A DNA stretch of 64,000 bases from contig JAXMCQ010000009.1 of the NCBI GenBank assembly GCA_046349315.1, forward strand, positions 107,268-171,267, read 5' to 3'. The position numbers and the translations under genes were made by a program. Positions 7,774 to 16,671 of the stretch are shown piece after piece. The notes below the pieces were generated by a model. That model ran no database searches, was not told the DNA's origin, and saw only the letters and a program-made list of their open reading frames with translations. The stretch's first letter is position 1, and the number at the start of each line of letters is the position of its first letter. The DNA is from JAEUMG01 sp046349315. GTDB lineage: Bacteria > Pseudomonadota > Alphaproteobacteria > Rhizobiales > Aestuariivirgaceae.

Positions 7774-9068
7774 GCCCCGAGCAACTCATCCTCGAACGGA
7801 AAGCGCGAGATGCGCTCGATGCCGGTCTCGGTCACCAAGACTTCCTCCTCGAGCTTGACGCCCTCCGAACCGTTCTTCTCGCCGATATAGCTCTCGACAC
7901 TCACCACCATGCCGGGCTGCAGGATCCCTTCGCGTCCATAGGTCGCGAAATCCATGGCATGGGCGATAAACGGCGTCTCGCCATGCATGCCGACGCCATG
8001 CATCACCGACGTATAGCGCTGGTCGACGAAACGCCGCGGGATTTTCCAGGCGCGCTCGGCGATCTCGCGGAAGCTCAAGCCCGGCTTGATGATCGCGATA
8101 TTATGCTGAACCTGATCATAAGACATGCGGTAGAGCGCTTTCTGATAGGCGGTAGGCTTTCCCGGCCCGCAGCGGAAGGTGCGGGAGAAATCGGAATAAT
8201 AGCCATAGCAGCCGATCGTATCGGTATCCAAGGCGACGAGTTCGCCGGGCCTGATCCGCCGCCCGCTCGCCTCGTTGAACCACGGATTGGTGCGCTGGCC
8301 GGAGGTCAAAAGCCGCGTTTCGATGAATTCGCCGCCCTGCCGGATCACTTCATGATACATGACGGCGAAAAGCTCGTTCTCGCTGATGCCGGGCTTGATC
8401 GCATCGCGCACGGCGGCAACCGCCGCTTCAGCGCCCGTCATGCTGATCTGCAGGCATTTGATCTCTTCATCGGTCTTGATCGCCCTGACGCCGAGGATTT
8501 CGCCTTGGCAATCGCGCACGGTGAGCCCCTGCTTCTCCAGCGCCACGGCCTGTAAGTGGCTGCAGCGGTCCATGCCGATCTTCTTCGATGTTCCGCCATA
8601 TTGGCGCATGAGATCGGCGATCTCGGCGGCGAAGGGGCCTGTCGTTTCCTCATCGCGCGCATTGACGGAGGACCAGACGAGCTTGCTCGGCCGTGCCTCG
8701 TCGACGGTCTCAAGACACATGCTCACATGATAGCTTTGCGGATATTCGAAAAGGATGATCGGCCCTTCGGTCGGTACGAAGAAATAGCGCGTCGAATTGC
8801 GCAGGAAATAGCCGAACATGTTGCGCGATCCCGTCGCATAGCGCTGGTTATAGGGATCGAACAGCAGGATCGCGCCGTAGTCAGCCGCCTTCATCCAGGT
8901 ACGCAGTTTCTGCAGGCGCTCGGCGCGCAGCTTGACCGCATTGACGGCGGAAGGCTCGGTATCGGAGAGCCACATGCTGTTGGCGGGATCGGCTGCGGAA
9001 GGATGTCGCATGCGATCGGCGAAATCGACATCGTCGGTTTTGTCGGGATCGAAGACGACAATGCTCAT
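7770..9068 (-). CDS. M24 metalloenzyme, DddP/creatinase-like
   Basis: A 432-residue pita-bread-fold protein: N-terminal creatinase domain (about 45-195), C-terminal M24 domain (about 205-425). All six likely metal ligands are present: Asp281, Asp283, Asp293, His357, Glu392 and Glu407. The first ligand motif reads DTDTIGCYGYYSDFSRT, with the DTD pattern I associate with DddP dimethylsulfoniopropionate lyases, and not the D-x-G form of prolidases. However, the DddP catalytic Asp six residues after the metal His is not conserved: His357 is followed by GVGMHGETP. So a lyase on dimethylsulfoniopropionate is unlikely and another amine or sulfonium substrate is possible. ATG at 9068 has GAGG five bases upstream. 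It is coupled to the isochorismatase gene and lies behind a GbdR-like regulator gene. Confidence 0.8.
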   Translation of the reverse strand: MSIVVFDPDKTDDVDFADRMRHPSAADPANSMWLSDTEPSAVNAVKLRAERLQKLRTWMKAADYGAILLFDPYNQRYATGSRNMFGYFLRNSTRYFFVPTEGPIILFEYPQSYHVSMCLETVDEARPSKLVWSSVNARDEETTGPFAAEIADLMRQYGGTSKKIGMDRCSHLQAVALEKQGLTVRDCQGEILGVRAIKTDEEIKCLQISMTGAEAAVAAVRDAIKPGISENELFAVMYHEVIRQGGEFIETRLLTSGQRTNPWFNEASGRRIRPGELVALDTDTIGCYGYYSDFSRTFRCGPGKPTAYQKALYRMSYDQVQHNIAIIKPGLSFREIAERAWKIPRRFVDQRYTSVMHGVGMHGETPFIAHAMDFATYGREGILQPGMVVSVESYIGEKNGSEGVKLEEEVLVTETGIERISRFPFEDELLGA

Positions 9069-9154
9069 GGGAACCTCGGCGGAAAATGGCGATTGTGCGA
9101 TGCTCGGCCAGCCCCATCTCGGCCACTGTGCAGGTTTCTGTGCCAACTGTGCGG

Positions 9155-10129
9155 TTAGCGCTTCCTCACCTTCCTTGGCGTCTCGCGATAGGTCTGCCGG
9201 AACGCTCGCACAAAGGACGAAAAACTGGCATAGCCGCAGGCAAGCCCAACTTCGCGCACCGACATCGTCGAGTGCTGGAGCAGGTCGCGCGCCCGCTGCA
9301 TCCGCATCTGGCGATAGAAATCGGCGGGGCTCTGATCGAGCTCGGCGCGAAAGGCGCGCTCGAGCCGCCCCATCGAAACGCCGAGATGGCGGGCGATCGC
9401 CGCAATCGCCCCACCCGCTTCGATCGTGCTTTCCATGCGCCCCGCCGCATCGAGCACCAATTCATCACGGATGCCGGTGCGCAGGCGCAATTGCAATCGC
9501 TCGCGATCGGTGGACGAGCGGATACGGTCATGCACGAACCATTCGGCGACGCGCCTTGCCATGTCCTCGCCGTGATGGCGCGTAAGCATGTCGAGCATCA
9601 TGTCGAAAGCGCCAATCCCGCCGGCCGAAGTAAACCGCGTCCGGTCGATCACATAGATCGAGCGCACCAGGGCGAGATGTGGGAAGGCTTCCGAAAAGGC
9701 GGGCTGGCTCTGCCAGTGCAAGGTCGATTGATGATTGTCGAGAAGCCCGGCACGCGCCAAGTAGAAGGCGCCATCCGCCACGCTTCCGATATGGGCGCCG
9801 TCGCTCAAACATTTCCTGATCCAGGCGAGCGGGTGCTTCTCCGGGCGCCGGTCGGCATCGCCGCCTGAGCAGATCACGATGAAATCGGCATGGGGTGCGT
9901 TCCGCGCCGTATGATCGGGCGCGATGACGATGCCGTTGGAGGCGGTGATGGTGCCCGCCTCGCTGCCGACGGTGATCCATTCGTAAAGCGGGCGCCCGGC
10001 AATCGCATTGGCGGCGCGCAAGGGCTCGATGACCGCGCTAAAGGCCATCATTGGAAAGCCCGGAAACACCAGCACCGCAAACCGCCGCGGCGCCGGCGAC
10101 TCGCGCTGCGAAGTCTTCGATCTCTTCAT
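9155..10129 (-). CDS. GlxA/GbdR-type AraC transcriptional regulator
   Basis: A 324-residue regulator with an N-terminal DJ-1/PfpI-like domain (about 17-185, FAVLVFPGFPMMAFSAVIEP) and a C-terminal AraC domain with two helix-turn-helix units (about 225-322, ending in CGYASFSSFVRAFRQTYRETP). The nucleophile elbow position reads ICSGGDADR, so it is a sensor and not a protease. Best-known relatives (GbdR, CdhR, ArgR-like) control catabolism of glycine betaine, carnitine and arginine. Its position between PhyH and the M24-isochorismatase pair, on the same strand and 16 bases after PhyH, makes it the likely activator of this block. Confidence 0.88.
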   Translation of the reverse strand: MKRSKTSQRESPAPRRFAVLVFPGFPMMAFSAVIEPLRAANAIAGRPLYEWITVGSEAGTITASNGIVIAPDHTARNAPHADFIVICSGGDADRRPEKHPLAWIRKCLSDGAHIGSVADGAFYLARAGLLDNHQSTLHWQSQPAFSEAFPHLALVRSIYVIDRTRFTSAGGIGAFDMMLDMLTRHHGEDMARRVAEWFVHDRIRSSTDRERLQLRLRTGIRDELVLDAAGRMESTIEAGGAIAAIARHLGVSMGRLERAFRAELDQSPADFYRQMRMQRARDLLQHSTMSVREVGLACGYASFSSFVRAFRQTYRETPRKVRKR

Positions 10130-10145
10130 TCCCGTCGGTCGCGTC

Positions 10146-11021
10146 TCAGTTCCACCAGCCCTTGTGATCCTTCTTCGGCTGCCGGAGCACGCCGTCGCCG
10201 GGGCTGGGCGGCTCGATTTCCATAAGATAGCGCTTCACCGGACTCATGCGCGCATAGAGTTCGGGCGTCAGATAGTCGAGTTGCAGCAATTGTTGCGGCA
10301 AGTCGCGGCGCGTGTATGTGAGATGCAGCATGCGCCGCGGCGAGTCCGATTTCTTCAAGGTTCCCGCATGCCACATGGAGGAATTGCAGATGATCGCCGA
10401 GCCTTTCCGCGCTTGGACCAGCAATTCGCCGGGATAGGGAGCCGACAGATCCTTTGGGACGCGCGCTTCGTCATCGGGTGAAAGCGGCTGAGGCTCCCAA
10501 TCGCCGATATTCACGTATGGCACATTGATCGGCGCCCAGTGATGCGATCCCGGAACGATCCGCGTCGGGCCGTTCTCGAGCGTCATGTCGTCGAACATGA
10601 TCATCGAGTTCACGACCCACCAGTCGTCGTCGAATTTCTTCGGCACGTCGACATGCAGATCCTGATGGCCATATCCCTTCACCGGATCGCGCAGATTGGC
10701 GCCATGCAGTTTGATTTCGCCCAGGAGATAGGCCGATGCGGCGAGGACTTCCGGGATCCACAGACACTTGTCGAAAGCTTCGGTCTTGTTGAAGATATTG
10801 GATATGCGCCGCGCGCCTGGCTCCACATGCACCTCGTGGCCGCCCTGCTCCTTCTCGGCGGCGTGGATGCGTTCAAAGGCATTGCGCATATTCTCACAGT
10901 CTTCGGGGGTCAGTACATTTTCGACAATGAAATAGCCTTCATGGTCGAGCTGCTTCTTCTGCTGATCCGACAAAGTGCTGGACGTGACGCCGAGCTCCCG
11001 AAGCGCGTGCCTCGTATACAT
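10146..11021 (-). CDS. Phytanoyl-CoA dioxygenase family protein (PhyH)
   Basis: A 291-residue Fe(II)/2-oxoglutarate oxygenase. The iron site is seen as H-x-D in LHVDVP (near 124) and the distal His in SMWHAGT (near 217), followed by the Arg of SPRRMLHL that would bind 2-oxoglutarate. The double-stranded beta-helix region runs from about 95 to 235. ATG at 11021 follows GGGAGGGG by three bases. It is the first gene of a minus-strand run with the GlxA-type regulator, M24 enzyme and isochorismatase. PhyH members hydroxylate acyl-CoAs, ectoine and quaternary amines; here an initial hydroxylation of the imported compound is plausible but not shown. Confidence 0.87.
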   Translation of the reverse strand: MYTRHALRELGVTSSTLSDQQKKQLDHEGYFIVENVLTPEDCENMRNAFERIHAAEKEQGGHEVHVEPGARRISNIFNKTEAFDKCLWIPEVLAASAYLLGEIKLHGANLRDPVKGYGHQDLHVDVPKKFDDDWWVVNSMIMFDDMTLENGPTRIVPGSHHWAPINVPYVNIGDWEPQPLSPDDEARVPKDLSAPYPGELLVQARKGSAIICNSSMWHAGTLKKSDSPRRMLHLTYTRRDLPQQLLQLDYLTPELYARMSPVKRYLMEIEPPSPGDGVLRQPKKDHKGWWN

Positions 11022-11102
11022 GAACCCCTCCCATAGCTGGCTGGTTCCGAGCCCAAAGCTATATCAAACTCCCGCCTCTGGACAGAACGCCATTCGCGCG
11101 GC

Positions 11103-12410
11103 ATGAGACCCGCCATGCCTGAAAAATTGCCCCTTCCCCCCGGCTACAAGCCGCAGACCACCGAAACGCTGAGCACCTATCTGGGAAGTCTTGCGCAACT
11201 GCGCGACCGTTTGGGCGGCAATCCCGCGACGTGGCGCATCGAGGAAGTCGGCGACGGCAATCTCAATCTCGTCTTCAAGGTCTATGGGGCGAAATCGGGC
11301 GTCGCCGTCAAACAGGCGCTGCCCTATGTGCGCCTGGTTGGTGAGGCCTGGCCTCTGCCCTTGTCGCGCGCCCATTTCGAACACATGGCGCTCTCCGAAC
11401 AGGCGCGTCTGTCGCCGGGCTTGACGCCGGAAATTTTCCATTACGACGAGAGCCAGGCGCTCATCGTCATGGAATTGCTCGAGCCCCATATCATCATGCG
11501 CCGCGGCATGATCGCAGCCCAAGAGTATCCCCGTTTCGCCGAGGCGATCTCGACCTTCATGGCGAACTCTCTCTATTTCACCTCGGACTTGGCGCTCACC
11601 GCCGAGAAGAAAAAGGCGATGATCGCGGCCTTTGCCGGCAACACCGCATTGTGCAAGATCACTGAGGATCTGATCTTCACCGATCCCTATCGCATTGCCA
11701 AGCTCAACCGCTGGACGAGCCCCGAGCTCGACCGCTACGCCGCGCAATGGCGCGCGGATGGCGATCTGAAAGTGGCGATCTCGCGCCTCAAGCTCAAATT
11801 CTTGAGCGAGGCGCAAGCCATGCTGCATGGCGACCTGCATACGGGCTCGGTCATGCTTACCGAGAGCGACACCCGCGTGATCGATCCCGAATTCGCTTTC
11901 ATGGGACCAATGGGCTTCGACACCGGCGCCGTCATCGCCAATTTCCTGTTGAGTTACTTCTCGCAGGACGGCCATGAGGAACGCCCTGGTGCCCGCGATC
12001 GCTATCGCGAATGGATACTCGCCACCACCGAGACGATCTGGACGCTGTTCGATCAAAAATTCCGGGCGAACTGGATCGCGCATCCGACCGGCGATGCCTA
12101 TCCGCCCGATCTCTTCCAAGGTCCTCTTGGCGCCGAGCGCCTCGCTGCCGAACGCAACGCCTATATGCAATCCTTATGGAAGGACACTGTCGGCTTCGCC
12201 GCCGCCAAGATGATCCGCCGCATCCTTGGGCTCGCCCACAATATCGATCTCGACTGGATCAAGGATCAGAAATTGCGCGCCAGCTGCGAGGCCCGTGCCC
12301 TTCTCCTCGCCCGCGACATGATGGTGAATCCGGAAAACTACCTGGCGCCCGGAGATCTTATCGATGCTGCTCGCCGCATGCGCAGTGTCATGCCGGAGCT
12401 TAATGTTTGA
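11103..12410 (+). CDS. mtnK: S-methyl-5-thioribose kinase
   Basis: A 435-residue member of the aminoglycoside/choline kinase-like fold specific to MtnK. Diagnostic stretches are VGDGNLNLVFKV near residue 50 (nucleotide loop), LHGDLHTGSVM near 240 (catalytic loop, with the catalytic Asp) and DPEFAFMGPMGFDTGA near 262 (metal-binding DxE in place of DFG). It phosphorylates methylthioribose in methionine salvage. The next step, isomerase MtnA, and the later enzymes are not in the window, which is unusual because mtnK and mtnA are often adjacent. ATG at 11103 and ATG at 11115 are both possible; neither has a strong ribosome binding site. It diverges from phyH across an 81-base gap. Confidence 0.92.
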   Translation: MRPAMPEKLPLPPGYKPQTTETLSTYLGSLAQLRDRLGGNPATWRIEEVGDGNLNLVFKVYGAKSGVAVKQALPYVRLVGEAWPLPLSRAHFEHMALSEQARLSPGLTPEIFHYDESQALIVMELLEPHIIMRRGMIAAQEYPRFAEAISTFMANSLYFTSDLALTAEKKKAMIAAFAGNTALCKITEDLIFTDPYRIAKLNRWTSPELDRYAAQWRADGDLKVAISRLKLKFLSEAQAMLHGDLHTGSVMLTESDTRVIDPEFAFMGPMGFDTGAVIANFLLSYFSQDGHEERPGARDRYREWILATTETIWTLFDQKFRANWIAHPTGDAYPPDLFQGPLGAERLAAERNAYMQSLWKDTVGFAAAKMIRRILGLAHNIDLDWIKDQKLRASCEARALLLARDMMVNPENYLAPGDLIDAARRMRSVMPELNV

Positions 12411-12431
12411 GCAGTGGCGCATCTCGCAATT

Positions 12432-12448
12432 GCAGCAATTAATGCTGC
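12432..12448. promoter_or_regulatory. Inverted repeat, possible operator of the sugar ABC operon
   Basis: GCAGCA-ATTAA-TGCTGC has two perfect six-base arms around five bases. It lies about 175 bases before the sugar-binding protein start and 22 bases after the mtnK stop, so it could be an operator for a LacI-type regulator or part of a weak terminator. No T-run follows, which favours an operator. No LacI-family gene is in the window. Confidence 0.35.
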
Positions 12449-12623
12449 CACGCAACATCGATTTGTATGACAAAACCACTGGACAATTGCCCTGAGGCGT
12501 CCGAATGTTGCGCCGGGCACTGAACGCCGACACTGCGCAAAAATCAACACATAATTTGCGTTTCAGGCCGTGGCGGATCAGGGAGTGTGCCGCCTGAATT
12601 TGACGACGTGTGGAGGAACCCCA

Positions 12624-13652
12624 ATGAATTTGGATGAACTGATCAAGGAAGCGGCGACACGCCGCGATGTATTCAAGAAGGTCGGCTCGACCGCGCTTGC
12701 CGGTGCCTTGCTGGCGAGTGCCGGCTTCGATCCGGCGATCGCCCAGGAATTGAAGAAGTCATCGAAGCCGCTTAAGGCCGCCTTCTCCAATGCCGGTCTT
12801 CAAGCGACTTGGTGCGCGCAGGGCAAGCAGGCTGCCGAAGCCTGGGGCGCCCTCATGAATGTCGAGGTCACCTGGTTCGACGGCGAATTGTCCGCGACCA
12901 AGCAGCGTGCGTCGATCGACAACATGGCATCCCAGACCTGGGACTTCGCGGCGATCCAGCCCTTCGGCATCGGTACGCTCGTCGATCCGGTCAACAAGAT
13001 GATCAATGCCGGCATTCCGGTGATCGGCATGGATACGCTGATCGCGCCTCCCGGCACCATCGCCATTCACACCGAAATCGCGCCCGACAATATCTTCATG
13101 GGCTCGGTCGTGACGCAGCAGATCATGAATGCGATCGGCGGCAAGGGCAATGTCGTGATGACCCAAGGCGCCCTCGGCCACTCCGGCGCGCAAGGCCGCG
13201 CCAAGGGCTTCAAGCAGATCGTCGCCAATTATCCGGACGTGAAGGTCATCAACGAAGAGCCCGCCGATTGGGACGTCACCAAGGTGGCGCGCATCTGGGA
13301 CTCGGTCCTGACCCAGAATCCGGACATCGCCGGTGCCTTCTTCCACAATGACGACATGGCGCTCGCCGCCTACAATGTCATGAAGGCCAAGAACCGTACC
13401 GGCATCGTCATCGGCGGCGTCGATGCCATGCCACCCGCGGTGAACGCGGTGCTCGACGGCGTCATGCTCGCGACCGTGCGCAATCCCTCCTGCCGTATCC
13501 ATGGCTGGTCGGTTGCGGCTGGTGTCGCGGCGGTTGCCGGCGGCGAGAAGACCGGCAAGGACATTCCGGACTTCATCCTGGCCGACGGCCCGGTCGTGAC
13601 GAAGGAAACCGCGCCCGGCATGCTGTGGCTGCAGAAGAACTTCCTCATCTGA
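12624..13652 (+). CDS. Ribose-type sugar ABC solute-binding protein
   Basis: A 342-residue periplasmic binding protein of the Peripla_BP_4 (RbsB-like) family. A signal peptide with a twin-arginine-like start (TRRDVFKKVG) ends near AIAQE. The binding-protein core shows IDNMASQTWDFAAIQPF, GIPVIGMDTLI, GAFFHNDDMALAAYNVM and IVIGGVDAMPPAV, typical of the sugar-binding fold. ATG at 12624 is preceded by GGAGG. It opens a three-gene operon with an RbsA-type ATPase nine bases downstream and an RbsC-type permease. Likely substrate: a pentose, polyol or related sugar. The nearby isomerase, dehydrogenase and deacetylase genes at 20749-23366 may act on it, but several unrelated genes lie between. Confidence 0.88.
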   Translation: MNLDELIKEAATRRDVFKKVGSTALAGALLASAGFDPAIAQELKKSSKPLKAAFSNAGLQATWCAQGKQAAEAWGALMNVEVTWFDGELSATKQRASIDNMASQTWDFAAIQPFGIGTLVDPVNKMINAGIPVIGMDTLIAPPGTIAIHTEIAPDNIFMGSVVTQQIMNAIGGKGNVVMTQGALGHSGAQGRAKGFKQIVANYPDVKVINEEPADWDVTKVARIWDSVLTQNPDIAGAFFHNDDMALAAYNVMKAKNRTGIVIGGVDAMPPAVNAVLDGVMLATVRNPSCRIHGWSVAAGVAAVAGGEKTGKDIPDFILADGPVVTKETAPGMLWLQKNFLI

Positions 13653-13661
13653 TCGGTTGCG

Positions 13662-15182
13662 ATGGCCGAAGACGTGATTGATGCGAGCGGGGGTGGCGTG
13701 CCGCCCCCGCTCGAACTTATCGGCGTATCCAAATCCTTTGGCGGCGTCGCGGCCTTGCGCGATGTGAGCTTCACGCTCGAAGCCGGCGAGATTCACGGGC
13801 TGGTCGGCGAAAACGGCGCCGGCAAATCGACGCTCATGAAGATTATTGCCGGCGTCCACACCGATTTCGAAGGTGTCATGAAGATCGACGGCAAGGAAGT
13901 GCGCCTCGCCTCGGCGCGCGATGCGTTGCATCATTCGATCGGCATGGTGCACCAGGAATTGTCCGTCGTTGCCGATCTCTCGGTCGCCGAAAACGTATTC
14001 CTCGGCTCGCAGCCGGTCACTGCCGCCGGCACCATCGATTGGCGGCGCATGAATCGCGAGGCGAAGAAGCTGCTCGCCAGCCTGGGCCTTGCCATCGATC
14101 CCACCACCCGCATGGGCTCATTGCCGGTCGGCCTCCAGCAATTGGTCGAACTGTCGCGCGTGCTCTTCTCCGGCGCCCGCATCATCATTCTCGACGAGCC
14201 GACCTCTGCGCTCTCGCCTCCGGAAGTGGCACGCCTCTTCAGCGTGTTGCGCAAATTGCGCGCCGAAGGTCACAGCCTCATCTTCATCTCGCATTTCTTG
14301 GACGACGTGATCGATATTTCCGATCGCATCACTGTGTTCCGCAATGGCCGCAAGGTCGCGACCGAAAGGGTCGCCGATCTCGATAAGCATAAGGTCATTG
14401 GCTACATGATCGGCCGCCACTCGGCTGAATTGCATATGGGTGAGGCGGCCGAGCTTAAGAGCGACGATTCCAAGCCGATTGTGCTGACGGTTGAAAATGC
14501 GAGCGACGGCGGCGTGCTCGAAAGCTTCTCCATGAACTTGCGCGCCGGCGAGATCACCGGCGTCTATGGCTTCATGGGCTGCGGCCAGATCGAATTGGCC
14601 CGCATGCTGTTCGGCAAACTGCCGGTGCGTCGCGGCAGCTTGAAGATCGACGGCAAGTCCGTGCGCTTTCCCTCGACCGCCGCGGCGCGCCGCGCCGGCA
14701 TCGCATACTTGCCTGAGAACCGGCGGATGATGCTGTTCCGTGCCGAGCCCGTTTACAAGAACGTCTCGATCGCCATTCTCGGTCGCATCAATCGCCTGTG
14801 GCTCATGCCCGACAAGGAACGCGCCATCACCGACGCCCATATCAAGGACCTGCAGATAAGGCCGCCGCGCAATTCCGCCCTCCTCGGTTCATTGTCGGGG
14901 GGCAATCAGCAGAAGGTCGCGCTCGCCAAATGGCTGACGCACCTGCCCAAGGTATTGATCCTCTCCGAACCGACCCGCGGCATGGATGTTGGCGCCAAGG
15001 AAGACGTGATCCGCATCCTCAAGACCTTGCGCGACAAGGGTGTCGCGATCCTCGTTCTGTCGACCGAGCCCGAGACTATCCTGACGCTCGCCGACCGTGT
15101 AACAGTGATGAAGAAGGGTCAGGTGGCGCGCGAATTCGCCGGCGGCCATATCGAGAAATCGGATCTGCTGGCGGCGGCATAG
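13662..15182 (+). CDS. Ribose-type sugar ABC ATP-binding protein (RbsA-like, two ATPase domains)
   Basis: A 506-residue double ATPase. Domain 1 has an intact Walker A (GENGAGKST, near 48) and Walker B (IIILDEPTSAL), with a signature reading LPVGLQQLVEL. Domain 2 has a degenerate P loop (YGFMGCGQIELA) as usual for this family, with signature LSGGNQQKV and Walker-B-like VLILSEPTRGMD (Ser replaces the usual Asp). This one-active, one-inactive layout is normal in RbsA/MglA/XylG proteins. It energises import by the permease downstream. The start ATG at 13662 lies nine bases after the binding-protein stop. Confidence 0.93.
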   Translation: MAEDVIDASGGGVPPPLELIGVSKSFGGVAALRDVSFTLEAGEIHGLVGENGAGKSTLMKIIAGVHTDFEGVMKIDGKEVRLASARDALHHSIGMVHQELSVVADLSVAENVFLGSQPVTAAGTIDWRRMNREAKKLLASLGLAIDPTTRMGSLPVGLQQLVELSRVLFSGARIIILDEPTSALSPPEVARLFSVLRKLRAEGHSLIFISHFLDDVIDISDRITVFRNGRKVATERVADLDKHKVIGYMIGRHSAELHMGEAAELKSDDSKPIVLTVENASDGGVLESFSMNLRAGEITGVYGFMGCGQIELARMLFGKLPVRRGSLKIDGKSVRFPSTAAARRAGIAYLPENRRMMLFRAEPVYKNVSIAILGRINRLWLMPDKERAITDAHIKDLQIRPPRNSALLGSLSGGNQQKVALAKWLTHLPKVLILSEPTRGMDVGAKEDVIRILKTLRDKGVAILVLSTEPETILTLADRVTVMKKGQVAREFAGGHIEKSDLLAAA

Positions 15183-15207
15183 CGCCGGAGACTTGAGGGA
15201 CTGGGGC

Positions 15208-16233
15208 ATGACGACAGGTGAGGTGCCGGCGCCGGCTTCGGGGCGTTTGAAGCGGTTTCTAGCCGATCAGTTGCGCAATATCGCGCCGGTCTTCACATTA
15301 CTTGCGCTGATCGTCTTCTTCACCATCGCCAGCCCCTCCTTCCTCACCCTCGACAATACCTTCAACATCATGTCGCAGGTGTCGATCACCGGCATCATCG
15401 CCGTCGGCCTTACCTTCGTGATCTTGACCGCCGAGATCGATCTTTCGGTTGCCGCCGTCGCCAATGCGGTCGGCATCACCATGGCCTATTTCACATTGCA
15501 GCCCGACTATGTGAACATCGCCAATATTCCCTTGCCGGGCATCATCGCGATTGTCCTCACCTTGCTGACGGCACTCGCCTTCGGCCTCATCACCGCCTTC
15601 GGCGTCACCTGGATCGGTATTCCCTCCTTCATCATGACGCTTGCCATGATGCAGATCGCCAATGGCGTTTCGGCCTTATTGGTGCGCGGCCAGATCGCCT
15701 ATTCCTATCCCGATTTCATCACCATGCTGGGCTCGGGCTCGATCTTCGGGATCCGATGGACGATCGTGGTCTGTCTCCTGTTCCTGCTCGTCGCGCATCT
15801 CGTCCTCACCTACACGCGCTTCGGGCGCTATGTGTACATGGTCGGCGGCAATCGCGAGGCGGCGGAATATTCCGGCGTCAATGTGAAGCTCATCATTGCC
15901 GCGGTGATGATCATTTGCGCCGTCTGCGCCGGCATTGCCGGCATGCTGGGTGTCGCCTATTTCGGTTCCGCGCAGCAGAACCAGTTCGACACCTTCCTGC
16001 TCGATGCGATCGCCGCCGTAGTGGTCGGCGGCACCAGCCTCTTTGGCGGTCGCGGCGGCATCGGTAATACCATCATCGGCCTGCTCGTCCTTGGCGTCTT
16101 GAACAACGGCCTCGATCACATCCAGATCGACAGCTTTCTCAAAATCCTGATCCGCGGCCTGATCCTCTTGGCGGCCTTGGTGATCAATGTCTATGCGCAG
16201 GTCCTGCGCGAAAGACAGGCCAGCACGGATTGA
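15208..16233 (+). CDS. Ribose-type sugar ABC permease (RbsC-like)
   Basis: A 341-residue inner-membrane protein of the BPD_transp_2 family, with about eight to ten membrane segments (for example VFTLLALIVFFTIASPSFLT, IIALVLTLLTALAFGLITA-like and IIGLLVLGVLNNGL). The conserved loop AVVVGGTSLFGGRGGIGNT couples it to the ATPase. I chose ATG at 15208 with GAGGGA upstream; a TTG at 15193 is less likely. It ends the operon with the binding protein and ATPase. No terminator is obvious after it. Confidence 0.92.
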   Translation: MTTGEVPAPASGRLKRFLADQLRNIAPVFTLLALIVFFTIASPSFLTLDNTFNIMSQVSITGIIAVGLTFVILTAEIDLSVAAVANAVGITMAYFTLQPDYVNIANIPLPGIIAIVLTLLTALAFGLITAFGVTWIGIPSFIMTLAMMQIANGVSALLVRGQIAYSYPDFITMLGSGSIFGIRWTIVVCLLFLLVAHLVLTYTRFGRYVYMVGGNREAAEYSGVNVKLIIAAVMIICAVCAGIAGMLGVAYFGSAQQNQFDTFLLDAIAAVVVGGTSLFGGRGGIGNTIIGLLVLGVLNNGLDHIQIDSFLKILIRGLILLAALVINVYAQVLRERQASTD

Positions 16234-16256
16234 GCCCGGGGAAGCCTGTCTCGCTT

Positions 16257-16643
16257 CTACACCAGCGCCAATCCGAGATTGGCGACCGCGCCGATAATGA
16301 TTGCCGACATCGTCAGCATCATTCCGGCCGCCCGCACCGGTAAGGGTTCGGGCTCGCGGCTCACCGCATAGGCATGCAGCGACCGCCCTACGATGAGCAG
16401 CACGCCGATCGCATTGATGAGCCACCACGGTCCCTGCTGCAGTTCGGCCAGCAGCATCAGGATAAGCGTCAGCGGCACATACTCCGCGAAATTTCCATGC
16501 ACGCGCAGCCGCCGCAGGAGCTGGTGATTGCCGCCATCGCCAAGCGCAACCTTGGCTTGGCGCCGCTGCAGAACGACGCGGACGCTGAGAAAGACGAAAA
16601 AAAGTGCGAGCAATGCGGCATAGACGGGCGTGATGGCGATCAT
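16257..16643 (-). CDS. MAPEG family membrane protein
   Basis: A 128-residue protein with four hydrophobic segments and the MAPEG core: VVLQRRQAKVALGDGGN (Arg/Lys-rich loop after helix 1), HGNFAEYVPLTLILMLLAEL (helix 2, with the conserved N-x2-E-x-VP pattern) and GRSLHAYAV. MAPEG members are glutathione-dependent membrane enzymes or detoxification proteins; bacterial YecN-like members lack an assigned substrate. ATG at 16643 has GGAAG upstream. It lies tail to tail with the sugar permease, 23 bases apart. Confidence 0.85.
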   Translation of the reverse strand: MIAITPVYAALLALFFVFLSVRVVLQRRQAKVALGDGGNHQLLRRLRVHGNFAEYVPLTLILMLLAELQQGPWWLINAIGVLLIVGRSLHAYAVSREPEPLPVRAAGMMLTMSAIIIGAVANLGLALV

Positions 16644-16671
16644 GGGGGCTTCCGATGCTGACTTGGAGCGA

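Noticed and set aside
7770..9068. Naming the M24 gene dddP (DMSP lyase)
   Set aside because: The catalytic Asp of DddP is not conserved and no DMSP-related gene is near.
11064..12170. 368-codon open frame on the minus strand opposite mtnK
   Set aside because: Antisense shadow of mtnK; mtnK has all its catalytic motifs.
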